Source: Tianweitania sp. UT-5YL-CI-8
Lineage (GTDB): Bacteria > Pseudomonadota > Alphaproteobacteria > Rhizobiales > Rhizobiaceae
Length of the DNA: 64,000 nt
Reading direction: 5' to 3'
NCBI RefSeq assembly: GCF_030010215.1
Contig: NZ_JASCRR010000006.1
Coordinates: 186,001 to 250,000, forward strand
Shown here: positions 1 to 8,902 of the stretch, in pieces
How positions within the stretch are numbered: position 1 is the stretch's first letter
Layout of the letters: each line of letters starts with the position of its first letter
Notes under the pieces: model-generated
Databases searched by the model: none
Told to the model about the DNA's origin: nothing
What the model saw: only the letters and a program-made list of their open reading frames with translations
Program-made: the position numbers and the translations under genes

Positions 1-2
1 CC

Positions 3-545
3 GCCGGCGTGAACGCGTTCTGGGCCTTGCTGCTGATCCGCGTCGGCCGCGCGGCCCGTTCGCCCGCGCTTGTCGCCGACGGCAGGCACATCATGACCGA
101 TGTCGTCACCTCGCTCGGCGTGCTGGCAGGTCTCGTCGGCGCCGTTCTGACCGGCTGGACGATCCTAGATCCAGCTCTCGCCGTCATCGTCGCACTCAAC
201 ATCCTCTGGCAGGGCTGGCACGTCATCGGCTCGTCGGTCAACGGGCTGATGGATCGCGCCGTCGAGCCGGACGAGAATATGCGCATCCGCGACATTATCT
301 CCGTCAACGCCAAGGGCGCGCTGGAGGTGCATGACCTCAAAACGCGCATCGCCGGCCGCGCCACCTTCATCGAATTTCATCTCGTAGTGGAAGCGGCGAT
401 GAGCGTCGGCGAAAGTCACGTCATCTGCGACCGTATCGAGGACGCTCTGCGCTCGGAAATCCCTTCCGTCCGCGTCATCATCCATGTCGAGCCCGACGAC
501 GAAGCGAAACTGCCCTTGGGGACGGCGGCCGTTCCGTTCGCCTGA
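3..545 (+). CDS. Cation diffusion facilitator (CDF) metal exporter, C-terminal part
   Basis: The frame is open to the left edge, so the N-terminus lies outside the window. What is visible is the end of the membrane domain and the whole cytoplasmic C-terminal domain. The HxxxD pair in 'ADGRHIMTD' is the metal-site pattern of the fifth membrane helix of CDF proteins. After a further hydrophobic stretch comes a hydrophilic domain of about 85 residues (from about 'IRDIISV' to 'HVEPDDE') of the ferredoxin-like type that dimerises in CDF exporters. The family exports Zn, Fe, Mn or Cd from the cytoplasm by proton antiport. The substrate cannot be read from this fragment. A GTG at 9 is an internal codon, not the start. 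Confidence 0.85.
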   Translation, partial: AGVNAFWALLLIRVGRAARSPALVADGRHIMTDVVTSLGVLAGLVGAVLTGWTILDPALAVIVALNILWQGWHVIGSSVNGLMDRAVEPDENMRIRDIISVNAKGALEVHDLKTRIAGRATFIEFHLVVEAAMSVGESHVICDRIEDALRSEIPSVRVIIHVEPDDEAKLPLGTAAVPFA

Positions 546-637
546 TTATCGCATCGCCGTTCCGGAACGTGTTTCGTTAAGCATTTTTTGCGGTTCACGC
601 ATTGCCGCACGCTTCAGGCGGGATATGAAGGGGGCAC

Positions 638-1717
638 ATGTCTCCCGTCGCACAACCACCTTCCCGGCTCGGCGCACTCCATCCCCTCCTCCAGTGGCTG
701 ATCCTGCTGGCGCTGTCCGCCGTCATCACGGCAGTGCTTGAGCTTGCACAGCTGCCCGCAACACTCCTGCTCGGCCCGATGTTCGCGGGCATCGTCGCGG
801 GCGTCCAGGGCGCCACGGTCCGCCTGCCGCGCCTCCTGTTCCAGTCCGGCCAGGCGATGATCGGCTGTCTCATCGCCATTTCTATATCGCCCGACATTTT
901 CTCGACGCTCGTATCGGAATGGCCGATCTTCGTGGGCGCCGCCGTTTCCACCGTCATCGCAAGCAGTTTTCTCGGCTGGTTCATCAGCCGCCTGAAGATC
1001 CTGCCGGGGACGACCGCCGTCTGGGGATCGGCGCCCGGCGCTGCGTCGGCGATGGTGTTCATGGCCGAAAGCTTCGGCGCGGATGCACGCCTCGTCGCCT
1101 TCATGCAATATCTGCGCGTCATCATGGTGTCGGCAACCGCGGCACTCATAGCACGTCTTTGGGTCGACACCTCGACCGTCGAGCCCGTCGCGATAGACTG
1201 GTTCCCGGCAATTGAGCCGCTGCCCCTCGCAACGACGTTCGTAATTGCGATAGGGGGTGCAATGCTTGGCCGCCTGCTGCGCCTGCCCTCGCCGTTCTTC
1301 CTTGGCGCCATGATCGTCGGCGTCGTGCTCCACCTCGGCTTTTCCGTGCCCATGCAACTGCCGCACTGGCTTCTGGCGCTGAGCTATCCGCTGATCGGCT
1401 GGAGCATCGGGCTCAATTTCACCGCCGCGATCCTGCGCCACGCCGCGCGTGCCCTGCCGCAGGTAGTCGGGTCAATCCTTGCCTTGATGGCGTTTTGCGG
1501 CGGCATCGCCTGGTTCCTCGCCCATAGCCTCGGCATCGACCCGCTGACCGCCTATCTCGCCACCAGCCCCGGCGGAATGGACTCGGTGGCGATCATCGCC
1601 GCCGCCTCGCATTCGGTAGATCTCTCCTTCATCATGGCGTTGCAGATGATGCGGTTTCTGCTGGTGCTGCTCTTCGGCCCATGGCTGGCACGGTTCGTTG
1701 CGCGCTTCGTCACCTGA
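638..1717 (+). CDS. AbrB-family membrane protein (PF05145 type)
   Basis: This 359-residue, almost wholly hydrophobic protein has about ten predicted membrane segments arranged as two similar halves. Each half holds a small-residue motif ('LLGPMFAGI' near residue 45 and 'FLGAMIVGVV' near 225), which is the duplicated pattern of the family misnamed AbrB/ammonia monooxygenase. The other conserved patch, 'WGSAPGAASAMVFMAE', is near residue 130 and recurs as 'TSPGGMDS' near 310. The function of the family is unproven; a transport role is inferred. A strong ribosome-binding site (gaaggggg) lies 5 bases before the ATG. The gene stands alone between the CDF gene and the leuA leader. Confidence 0.8.
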   Translation: MSPVAQPPSRLGALHPLLQWLILLALSAVITAVLELAQLPATLLLGPMFAGIVAGVQGATVRLPRLLFQSGQAMIGCLIAISISPDIFSTLVSEWPIFVGAAVSTVIASSFLGWFISRLKILPGTTAVWGSAPGAASAMVFMAESFGADARLVAFMQYLRVIMVSATAALIARLWVDTSTVEPVAIDWFPAIEPLPLATTFVIAIGGAMLGRLLRLPSPFFLGAMIVGVVLHLGFSVPMQLPHWLLALSYPLIGWSIGLNFTAAILRHAARALPQVVGSILALMAFCGGIAWFLAHSLGIDPLTAYLATSPGGMDSVAIIAAASHSVDLSFIMALQMMRFLLVLLFGPWLARFVARFVT

Positions 1718-1766
1718 CGCCGCATCCTCCCTTGCGCGTATCGCACCTCTCATGTATGAGAACGCC

Positions 1767-1886
1767 ATGTTGTCGCGTCGCGCCCAGACTGTAAGTCGTT
1801 CCGCCGCTTTTGCGGGCGAGACCTTGCGCGCGCTCTCCAACGCCATCCTTCTTCTCGGCCTTATCGGCGACCGCCGGGCTCGCTGA
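1767..1886 (+). CDS. Probable leuA leader peptide
   Basis: A 39-codon reading frame lies between abrB and leuA (an in-frame ATG at 1752 would give 44 codons). Near its end it reads Ile-Leu-Leu-Leu-Gly-Leu-Ile, with leucine codons CTT CTT CTC and CTT at 1848-1862, in a genome that prefers CTG/CTC. Its TGA (1884-1886) falls in the loop of a perfect 12-bp hairpin (1868-1904). A leucine run, a stop inside a GC-rich hairpin and leuA 130 bases downstream together fit a translation-coupled attenuator: scarce charged Leu-tRNA would stall the ribosome and alter folding. No uridine tract follows the hairpin, so the exact mechanism is unclear. The start and the peptide are inferred. Confidence 0.5.
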   Translation: MLSRRAQTVSRSAAFAGETLRALSNAILLLGLIGDRRAR

Positions 1887-1904
1887 AGGAGCGCCCGGCG
1901 GTCG
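1868..1904 (+). promoter_or_regulatory. Leader hairpin before leuA (attenuator candidate)
   Basis: Arms 1868-1879 and 1893-1904 are perfectly complementary over 12 bp, with a 13-base loop that contains the leader peptide stop codon. A second small hairpin (arms ggtgc/gcacc, near 1967-1980) lies between this one and the leuA start. No T-run follows, so a classical intrinsic terminator is not shown. Confidence 0.5.
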
Positions 1905-2016
1905 ATTGCCGGCGCCACGCGCGGATGCTCCTGTCAGCCACAGTTGAATGAAGTTCGGTATAAGGTGCGCTTGCACCATGGCCAAGAGCCGTGCGAGCCC
2001 GCCGGGAGAGACTAAA

Positions 2017-3735
2017 ATGAACGTCCAGAACAAGGTTACCGCAACCGGCGCCAAAAAAGGCATGCCCGACGCGGCGCGGAAATATCAGCCCTACCCCACT
2101 GTCGACCTGTCCGACCGCACATGGCCGTCGAAGCGCATCGAAAAGGCGCCGATCTGGTGCTCCGTCGACCTGCGCGACGGGAACCAGGCGCTGATCGACC
2201 CGATGGGACATGAGCGCAAGGCGCGCATGTTCAAGCTGCTCGTCGACATGGGTTTCAAGGAAATCGAGATCGGCTTTCCGTCGGCGTCGCAGACCGATTT
2301 CGACTTCGCCCGCTGGTGCATCGAGCAGGCCGATATTCCCGATGAGATCGATCTGCAGGTACTGGTGCAGTGCAGGCCAGAACTGATCACCCGCACTTTC
2401 GAGGCGTTGGAAGGCGCCAACACGCCGATCGTGCATTTCTACAACTCCACCAGCGAGTTGCAGCGCCGCGTCGTCTTCGAGAAAGACGTCGCCGGGATCA
2501 AGCGCATCGCCACCGATGCCGCAAAGATGATCGCCGACATGGCCGCTAAGGCGGGCGGCGGCTATCGCTTCCAGTATTCGCCCGAAAGCTTCACCGGCAC
2601 CGAGCTGGAAGTGGCGCTGGAAATCTGCAACGCCGTCACAGAAATCATGCAGCCGACCGCCGACAACAAGCTGATCCTGAACTTGCCCTCCACGGTCGAG
2701 ATGGCGACGCCCAACACCTATGCCGACCGCATCGAGTGGATGTGCCGCAATCTCGACAACCGCGAAAACATCATCATTTCGCTGCATCCCCACAACGACC
2801 GCGGCACCGGCGTCGCCTCGACCGAACTGGGCCTGATGGCGGGTGCGGACCGCGTCGAAGGCACATTGTTCGGCAATGGCGAACGCACTGGCAATGTCGA
2901 TGTGGTTACGCTGGCGCTGAACATGTACACGCAGGGCGTCGATCCCGAACTGGACTGCTCCGACATCACCCGCATGAAGGACGTCTACGAATATTCCAAC
3001 CTGTTGGTGATCCCGGAACGCCACCCTTATGTCGGCGAACTCGTCTACACAGCCTTTTCCGGCTCGCACCAGGACGCCATCAACAAGGGCATGAAGGCGA
3101 TCAAGAAGGCCAACACCGAAATCTGGGAAGTGCCCTACCTGCCCATCGATCCGCAGGATGTCGGCCGCAGCTATGAGGCGATCATCCGGATCAATTCGCA
3201 GTCCGGCAAGGGCGGCATCGCCTATGTCCTGCAGGCGGATTACGGCCTCAACCTGCCGCGCGGCCTGCAGGTCGAGTTCAGCCAGCACATCCAGAACATC
3301 ACCGATGTCGAGGGCAAGGAAGTCTCGGTCAAGCGCATCCACGAGCAGTTTCTCGAAGTCTATGTCGACCAGCCCGGCGCGCGACTGAAGTTCGTCGACC
3401 ACCAGACCTATCCCGACACCGAGGTTAAGGGCCGCCGAATCGTCGAGGCGACCATCACCGACAATGGCGTCGAGAAGACGATCAGCGGCACCGGCAACGG
3501 CCCCGTCGACGGCTTCGTCAATGCGCTGTCATCCTATGTTGGCGTCGACATGTCGGTGCTCGACTATTCCGAGCACTCGATCCAGCGCGGCTCCAACGCC
3601 TCGGCGATCTGCTACATGGAGATCGAATATCCGGGCGGGCGGCTTTTCGGCGCGGGGATCAACACCAACATCGTCGCAGCCTCCCTGGAAGCGGTGGTCG
3701 CGGCGGCGAACCGTATTCTCGTCAAGCAAAGCTGA
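2017..3735 (+). CDS. leuA: 2-isopropylmalate synthase
   Basis: Condenses acetyl-CoA with 2-oxoisovalerate, the first committed step of leucine synthesis. At 572 residues it matches the longer, type-2 LeuA class. The catalytic TIM barrel begins with the 'DLRDGNQ' motif (residues 51-57) that holds the metal-binding Asp, and later carries the 'HPHNDRGTG' metal-ligand histidine motif and 'GNGERTGN'. The last third is the leucine-sensing regulatory domain, with the late motif 'GNGPVDGF'. The ATG at 2017 was chosen over an in-frame ATG at 1948 because gggagag lies 7 bases before it and the family homology begins there. The gene stands alone, behind a putative leucine-codon leader. Confidence 0.95.
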   Translation: MNVQNKVTATGAKKGMPDAARKYQPYPTVDLSDRTWPSKRIEKAPIWCSVDLRDGNQALIDPMGHERKARMFKLLVDMGFKEIEIGFPSASQTDFDFARWCIEQADIPDEIDLQVLVQCRPELITRTFEALEGANTPIVHFYNSTSELQRRVVFEKDVAGIKRIATDAAKMIADMAAKAGGGYRFQYSPESFTGTELEVALEICNAVTEIMQPTADNKLILNLPSTVEMATPNTYADRIEWMCRNLDNRENIIISLHPHNDRGTGVASTELGLMAGADRVEGTLFGNGERTGNVDVVTLALNMYTQGVDPELDCSDITRMKDVYEYSNLLVIPERHPYVGELVYTAFSGSHQDAINKGMKAIKKANTEIWEVPYLPIDPQDVGRSYEAIIRINSQSGKGGIAYVLQADYGLNLPRGLQVEFSQHIQNITDVEGKEVSVKRIHEQFLEVYVDQPGARLKFVDHQTYPDTEVKGRRIVEATITDNGVEKTISGTGNGPVDGFVNALSSYVGVDMSVLDYSEHSIQRGSNASAICYMEIEYPGGRLFGAGINTNIVAASLEAVVAAANRILVKQS

Positions 3736-3833
3736 AAGCTCGATGTTCGGAGTTTTGCCGGGGATAGACATGGCCGTCAAGCTGTCCGAAGCTTGGAGGC
3801 AGCAGGGTTGGGTTCTGTAAAATAAGGTTCAAC

Positions 3834-4610
3834 ATGTCCGACCGCCTCTATTGCCGCGAAAGCGGCGCCTCTTCCGCGACGCCTCTTGTCCTGCTGCATG
3901 GCTTCGCAGGCAGCCACCATGTCTGGGACAGCGTGATCGAAGCGCTCGGCGATCAGGTCTGGACGCTGACCTACGATCTGCCCGGCCATGGCGCGTCGCT
4001 GGACTACCCCGGCAAGACTTCTGCAAAGGCGGCCACCGTGGCTGTGCTCGACGACCTCCGGCAGCGCGGCGTCGGCAAGGCGCATCTCGTCGGCCACTCC
4101 ATGGGTGGGGCTGCCAGCACGCTGCTGGCGGCCTCCGCACCCGATATCGCCGCATCGCTGACCTTGTTTGCCCCCGGCGGCTTCGATGAGCGCATCAACG
4201 GCCCGCTGCTGCGTCGCTACGCCGCCGCCCGCGATACGGCCGCTCTGGAAACCTGCCTCCGCGAAATGTCGGGACCTTCAGCCGTGATCGAGCCCGCCAC
4301 CGTCGACCGCGCGCTCATCATGAGGCTGCGGGACGGTCAGTTGGACGTGCTTCTGGAACTCGGCGCCGCCATCACCCGTAATGACAAGCAGGGTGTAATT
4401 CCGCAGGACATGATCTCGGCCATCCCCTGCCCCATCGCCATGGCCTGGGGCACCAGGGACGCCGTGCTGCCAGCGCCGCATCTGGCTTTATTGGACGCCA
4501 GGATCCGCTTCGAATGGATCGACGAAGCCGGCCACCGGCTGCCGGAGGAAGTGCCCGAAGCTGCCGCCAAAATGCTTTCCCGGCAAATAATCGCAGCGTC
4601 CGGTAGATAG
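3834..4610 (+). CDS. Alpha/beta-fold hydrolase
   Basis: A 258-residue single-domain hydrolase. The oxyanion-hole motif 'HGF' is at residues 22-24, the nucleophile elbow 'GHSMGG' gives Ser89, a probable acid Asp lies in 'WGTRDAVLP', and the base His in 'EAGHRLPEE', completing a Ser-Asp-His triad. The 'PGHGAS' strand after 'DLP' is typical of the lactonase/esterase/BphD branch. There is no signal peptide, so it should act in the cytoplasm. The substrate is unknown. Annotations of relatives as acetoin dehydrogenase E2-like or lactonase cannot be separated here. It follows leuA by about 100 bases but has its own ribosome-binding site (aagg). Confidence 0.85.
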   Translation: MSDRLYCRESGASSATPLVLLHGFAGSHHVWDSVIEALGDQVWTLTYDLPGHGASLDYPGKTSAKAATVAVLDDLRQRGVGKAHLVGHSMGGAASTLLAASAPDIAASLTLFAPGGFDERINGPLLRRYAAARDTAALETCLREMSGPSAVIEPATVDRALIMRLRDGQLDVLLELGAAITRNDKQGVIPQDMISAIPCPIAMAWGTRDAVLPAPHLALLDARIRFEWIDEAGHRLPEEVPEAAAKMLSRQIIAASGR

Positions 4611-4791
4611 CCCGATGGGCCAGGTGCTCCACTTCGGGACGCTGCGAACAGATGGATCGGCAGGCCTGGGGTTGGCGATTCGCACCTGTCCCAATCGAGG
4701 ACAGATGGTGCGAAAGCCAAGATTCCCGCTGCTTTCAAGGCCTTGGGGAGTGTGTTAATCCAACGTCAAACAGACTTCCGGGGGGCATTGG

Positions 4792-5400
4792 ATGAAAGAC
4801 TACGCGGACAATGTCAGCGCGATAAGGCAGGCCCGCAGACTTTCCGATGCCGTGCGCGATGCCAAGAATGCCGCCGCCGACAAGGCCGATGTCATCGCCG
4901 AACTGCGCGAAATCCATCGTACGCGTCTGGACATGCTGGTTGCGGAACTCGAACCGGTTTTCGCCGATGTCCCCTCCGAGATCGACAGCTTCGACTTCGC
5001 CATCTCCTCTGGCATGCAGCCACGTCTATGGATCGATGCGGTCGCCCATGTCGGCATGGGCCGCGATGGCCGCACCTACCGATTCCTGCGCGATACCCGG
5101 ATCGGCCGTGTCATTCTTGCCGAATCGAGCCAGGTCCAGCCCATCGCCGATCACGTCACCCGCTACATCGCCGAGCGTATGGTCGAGCGCGAGCGAATGC
5201 TGGAAGGTCGCGCCGAAGCAGTCACGTCGCGCGCCCGCGGCTTTGCGCAAGAAGCCGAACCTGCCTTGAATGCTCGCGACGGCGACTGGCTGCCCACCTT
5301 ACGCGGGATGGCCTTTTTCGCACTCGGCACTTTGCTCGGCCTTTCGGTTTCCGTCGCCGTGCTGTGGGACCGCATCTTGCCCTTCTTGCAACAGCAATAA
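4792..5400 (+). CDS. Hypothetical protein with a C-terminal membrane anchor
   Basis: A 202-residue protein I do not assign to a family. It starts with a charged, helix-rich stretch (residues 1-60), followed by a compact middle domain ('DSFDFAISSGMQPRLWIDAVAHVGMGRDGRTYRF' region) and a helical part. One hydrophobic segment near the C-terminus (about 174-196) is followed by a short tail. This predicts a tail-anchored inner-membrane protein with its bulk in the cytoplasm. A strong ribosome-binding site (ggggggc) lies 7 bases before the ATG. Codon use looks like that of its neighbours. It is convergent with the phosphoesterase gene, only 5 bases away. Confidence 0.75.
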   Translation: MKDYADNVSAIRQARRLSDAVRDAKNAAADKADVIAELREIHRTRLDMLVAELEPVFADVPSEIDSFDFAISSGMQPRLWIDAVAHVGMGRDGRTYRFLRDTRIGRVILAESSQVQPIADHVTRYIAERMVERERMLEGRAEAVTSRARGFAQEAEPALNARDGDWLPTLRGMAFFALGTLLGLSVSVAVLWDRILPFLQQQ

Positions 5401-5405
5401 AAAAA

Positions 5406-6338
5406 TCAGGTTTCGGCCAGCTCTGGCTGCGCGCTTTCGACCAGTTGGATCGTTTCAAGATTGGAAGGCGGCAGTGCCAGCCCGGTCAGTCCCCGCCGCG
5501 TCAGCCTGATCGACCAGTCGCCGGGCCCGCCGCCGATCTCGAACAGATTGTACTGCGCGGGCGGATGCTTGCCATCGGGGGCCTGCCCCGTCGCTGCCAC
5601 GCCCACCACCGGCACCTTGCGGCCGTCCGCGCCGGGAATCCAGTAGAGCGAGGGAATGTGCGAATGGCCATGCAGCACGAGATCGGCGCCATAGCGCGCG
5701 ATTGTGCGCTGGAACTTGCCGATGCCGAACAGCCTTTTGTGCTGCGGCACCGCATCGCGGATCGGCGGATGGTGGATCATCACAACGCGGAACAGCTTGT
5801 GCTCGGCAGCCTCCTGCAGCCGCTGGGCCAGCCGCGCCGTCTGCCCTTCGCGAAAGAAGCCGTTGGCCATGAACGGCGCCGTAGCCCGCGCCGACGTGGC
5901 TCCGATCAGCGCCACCGGCCCGCGCACGCGCATATAAGGAAACGCATCGCGGTTGACGGTATGCGTGTTGTCGTCGCCGCGCATCCACGACCCCCACGAC
6001 CGGCATGCCTTATCGAAGGCGCCGGGCACATAGGCATCGTGGTTGCCGGGCACCACCGACACGTCCTGCGGCGAACCCAGCGTCTCCAGCCAGAGCTTGG
6101 CCAGCTCGATTTCGCCGTCGAGCGCAAGGTTGACCAGATCGCCGGTGACCGCCAGATGATCGACGCCAGCCGCCTTGATGTCGGCGGTGATCGTGTCGAT
6201 CACGCCGTCATGCAGATGTTTGCGGCGATTGCGCTGCCAGTTGATGTAGCCGACCATCCGCTTGGAGGCGAGATCGCGATAGGATACATCGGGAAGCGGG
6301 CCAAGATGAACGTCGGAAATATGCGCAAGCCTGAACAT
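5406..6338 (-). CDS. Calcineurin-like metallophosphoesterase
   Basis: All blocks of the two-metal phosphoesterase fold are present in order: 'DVHLG' (D9, H11) near the start, 'TGDLVN', 'PGNHD', 'MIHHPP' and the closing 'HGHSH'. The family hydrolyses phosphomono- or diesters, for example in nucleotides or lipid precursors; the substrate is not evident. The start is placed at the ATG of 'MFRLAHISD' because the fold begins there and it is the first ATG. A GTG at 6386 would add 16 residues. The gene is divergent from the Nudix gene and the two start regions nearly touch. Confidence 0.88.
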   Translation of the reverse strand: MFRLAHISDVHLGPLPDVSYRDLASKRMVGYINWQRNRRKHLHDGVIDTITADIKAAGVDHLAVTGDLVNLALDGEIELAKLWLETLGSPQDVSVVPGNHDAYVPGAFDKACRSWGSWMRGDDNTHTVNRDAFPYMRVRGPVALIGATSARATAPFMANGFFREGQTARLAQRLQEAAEHKLFRVVMIHHPPIRDAVPQHKRLFGIGKFQRTIARYGADLVLHGHSHIPSLYWIPGADGRKVPVVGVAATGQAPDGKHPPAQYNLFEIGGGPGDWSIRLTRRGLTGLALPPSNLETIQLVESAQPELAET

Positions 6339-6388
6339 CCCCTCTTTGTAGGTCACAGCCTCGCTGCTTTCCACCCATAGGCTCACTT

Positions 6389-6898
6389 ATGACCGACAAT
6401 CCGCATCACGATCCCGAATTGCGCTTTCGCCAGCGCGGCTGGCCTGGCCTGCGCGCGCGCCTGTTCCACCTCTATTTCCTGCTGAAACGGCCGATGACGC
6501 TCGGCGTGCGTGGCTTGGTGTATGACCGGGCGAAGAACGCGGTTTTCCTGGTGCGCCACACCTATGTGCCGGGCTGGCAGCTTCCCGGCGGCGGCGTTGA
6601 AACCGGCGAAACGTTTTTCGAGGCACTCACCCATGAGTTGCAGGAAGAGTGCAATATAGAGATGACGGCGGAACCCCAGCTGCGCTCGCTGCATCTCAAC
6701 GGTCGCTCCAGCCGGCGCGACCATGTTGCATTCTATCTCATCGAGAATTTTACCCAAACCGCGCCGAAGGCGCCGGACCGGGAAATCGCCGAGGCTGGCT
6801 TCTTCCCGCTCGACGCCCTGCCGGAGGAGACCACGCCCGCCACGCTGCGCCGGATTGGCGAGGTTTTCGGCGGCCAGGCGTCATCGCCTTATTGGTGA
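6389..6898 (+). CDS. Nudix hydrolase
   Basis: A 169-residue protein with a Nudix box at about residues 70-92 that reads GGGVETGETFFEALTHELQE and continues ECNI. The usual Arg of the REUXEE core is His here, while all three metal-binding Glu are kept. The family cleaves nucleoside diphosphates linked to another group. The preceding 'PGWQLPGGG' strand fits the fold. The amphipathic 'ARLFHLYFLLKRPMTLG' stretch before the domain may touch membrane. It is divergent from the metallophosphoesterase gene; the substrate is unknown. Confidence 0.85.
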   Translation: MTDNPHHDPELRFRQRGWPGLRARLFHLYFLLKRPMTLGVRGLVYDRAKNAVFLVRHTYVPGWQLPGGGVETGETFFEALTHELQEECNIEMTAEPQLRSLHLNGRSSRRDHVAFYLIENFTQTAPKAPDREIAEAGFFPLDALPEETTPATLRRIGEVFGGQASSPYW

Positions 6899-7024
6899 CG
6901 TTGCAGACCTACCGGATTCGAGTCAGGACGTGCCGAAAATGGCCGGGTTCGAGAACCGAAGCGGAGTGTACATTTGGGTACACGAGCATCGGAACCGCTG
7001 AGCACCGCGATTCGCAGGCCGTCC

Positions 7025-8005
7025 TCACCCGAATCGCGCCCGATCATGCGATGCTTCGTAGTCCAGTTCTGGCCCCTTGGGCACGATCCCAGTCGGATTG
7101 ATCGTGTCGTGGCTGCCGTAATAGTGCCGCTTGATGTGGTCGATGTTCACAGTCCCCGCCACACCCGGCACCTGATAGAGCTCGCGCAGATAGTTCGATA
7201 GGTTGGGATAATCGGCGATCCGGCGCAGATTGCACTTGAAGTGGCCGACATAGACGGGGTCGAACCGCACCAACGTGGTGAATAGCCGCCAGTCCGCTTC
7301 GGTGATCTGCCCGCCCGTCAGATAGCGCTGGCCCGACAGCCGTTGTTCGAGCTCGTCCAATTGCGCAAACAGCGTGTCGAAAGCCTCCTCATAGGCTTCC
7401 TGCGTCGTGGCGAAGCCGGCACGGTAGACACCGTTGTTCACCGCGGCATAGACCTTGGCGTTCACCGCATCGATCTCCCCGCGCAGCGCCTCGGGATAAA
7501 AATCGAGCGAGGCATCGCCCCATGCGTCGAAGGCCGAGTTCAGCATGCGGATGATTTCCGACGATTCGTTGGAGACGATGGTCTCCTGCCTTTTGTCCCA
7601 AAGTACCGGCACGGTCACTCGTCCGCTATAGGTCGGGTCGGCGCGGGTGTATATCTGATGCAGGAAGTCCAGACCGTAGAGATCGTCGCCTGTGGCGGCC
7701 GCGTCGGTTTCGAAACTCCAGCCGTTCTTGCCCATGAACGGATGCACGACCGAAACGGAAATGATGTCTTCGAGCTTCTTCAGCGCGCGGAAGATCAGCG
7801 TGCGATGTGCCCAGGGGCAGGCCAGCGAGACATAGAGATGGTAGCGCCCCGGCTCGGCCTTGAAACCGCGTGTGCGCCCTTCCGCCGGTGTGCCGTCGGT
7901 TGTGATCCAGTCGCGCCAGACCGCTTCGCTGCGCTCGAACTTTCCGCCGGTCGCCTTGGTGTCGTACCAGGCGTCGTGCCACTTTCCGTCTACCAGCAGT
8001 CCCAT
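7025..8005 (-). CDS. Glutathionyl-hydroquinone reductase (xi-class glutathione transferase)
   Basis: A 326-residue protein with the xi-class signature 'ACPWAHRT', in which Cys63 is the redox-active residue that reduces glutathionyl-hydroquinones back to hydroquinones using glutathione. The thioredoxin-like N-terminal domain is followed by the all-helical domain, with 'LTGGQITEADWRLFTTLVRFD' spread over it (residues about 240-262), a hallmark of YqjG/PcpF proteins. The start at 8005 has an 'acgagga' ribosome-binding site; an upstream in-frame ATG at 8083 adds a charged extension with no homology pattern. Cytoplasmic; probably a detoxification role. Confidence 0.92.
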   Translation of the reverse strand: MGLLVDGKWHDAWYDTKATGGKFERSEAVWRDWITTDGTPAEGRTRGFKAEPGRYHLYVSLACPWAHRTLIFRALKKLEDIISVSVVHPFMGKNGWSFETDAAATGDDLYGLDFLHQIYTRADPTYSGRVTVPVLWDKRQETIVSNESSEIIRMLNSAFDAWGDASLDFYPEALRGEIDAVNAKVYAAVNNGVYRAGFATTQEAYEEAFDTLFAQLDELEQRLSGQRYLTGGQITEADWRLFTTLVRFDPVYVGHFKCNLRRIADYPNLSNYLRELYQVPGVAGTVNIDHIKRHYYGSHDTINPTGIVPKGPELDYEASHDRARFG

Positions 8006-8290
8006 CGTACAATCCTCGTTTCGTCTTTTTCTCGTCTTTTTCGTGATGCACATGTAGGGCATGCTGGCCCTTTCGGGAAACATTCCGCGCTGAACAGTCA
8101 GTCAACCGCCGCTTCCGCAAGAAACCGGATGGACGCGGTTCGGGAATGATGCTAGCGGGCTTTCTATGAACGATTTTTGTGCAACTGTCCGGTTTGACCG
8201 ACGACGAATGGGCGCCCGCGCGTAAGCGCTGACCGGCGACTGCTGCAGCCTGTTCGCAGCAACCCTTCATGCATATCGGATCGTTGAACC

Positions 8291-8860
8291 ATGACCCTTG
8301 CAGACTTTGTTTTCGTGCCCGAAACCCCGGCGCATGACATCGAGATCGACACTATCAACGCTGAAGCCTTCGGCCCCGGCCGCTTCGTCAAGGCTGCCTA
8401 CAAGATTCGCGAAGGCGGCCCGCACGACCGGGCGCTGTCTTTCGTCGCGCTCAGCAGCGGGCTGGTCGTCGGCTCCGTACGGATGACGCCGGTTGCCGCC
8501 GGCGAAGGCCGCGCGCAGCTTCTCGGCCCGCTCGCCGTCCAGCCTGCCTACAAGAACCTCGGCATCGGCCGCGAACTGGTCGCCAGGGCGCTCAGGGCAG
8601 CGGCAAAGGCATCCGTTCCCTCGGTGATCCTCGTCGGCGACGAACCCTATTACGGACCGCTGGGCTTCTCGCGCATCGCACTCGGCCAGATGACCATGCC
8701 CCGGCCGGTCGATCCCAACCGGCTTCTGGCGCATGAAATCCTGCCGGGCGCGATCGCTACACTGACCGGCGAACTGTGCCATGTCGACAAGGTGCCGGTT
8801 CAGCATAAAATGCAGCCGCTCTCGGCGATGCCGGCCACAGCCTTGTCAGCCGCCGGCTAG
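8291..8860 (+). CDS. GNAT-family N-acetyltransferase (YhbS-like)
   Basis: A 189-residue protein with the acetyl-CoA binding block 'LLGPLAVQPAYKNLGIGREL' (residues about 77-96) and the later 'VILVGDEPYYGPLGF' strand-turn that marks the YhbS subgroup of GNAT proteins. Such proteins move an acetyl group from acetyl-CoA to an amine; the acceptor is unknown. The paralogous protein at 39.6-40.2 kb has the same two blocks. It lies 42 bases before the HugZ-like gene and could share its transcript. Confidence 0.85.
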   Translation: MTLADFVFVPETPAHDIEIDTINAEAFGPGRFVKAAYKIREGGPHDRALSFVALSSGLVVGSVRMTPVAAGEGRAQLLGPLAVQPAYKNLGIGRELVARALRAAAKASVPSVILVGDEPYYGPLGFSRIALGQMTMPRPVDPNRLLAHEILPGAIATLTGELCHVDKVPVQHKMQPLSAMPATALSAAG

Positions 8861-8902
8861 ACCAGCTAAACGGCTGCTTCCGATTTGGACGAGGTATTGG
8901 CC

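Noticed and set aside
1861-3402. A 513-codon minus-strand frame opposite leuA
   Set aside because: It is a shadow of leuA codon bias, with no ribosome-binding site and no recognisable motif.
4743-6380. A 545-codon plus-strand frame across the hypothetical gene and phosphoesterase
   Set aside because: It crosses two convincing genes on opposite strands and has biased antisense composition.
6943-6983. tRNA-like 'ggttcgagaacc' and a gtgtac/gtacac inverted repeat after the Nudix gene
   Set aside because: No cloverleaf can be built around it and no CCA-end pairing is present; the inverted repeat is only 6 bp and is left unexplained.
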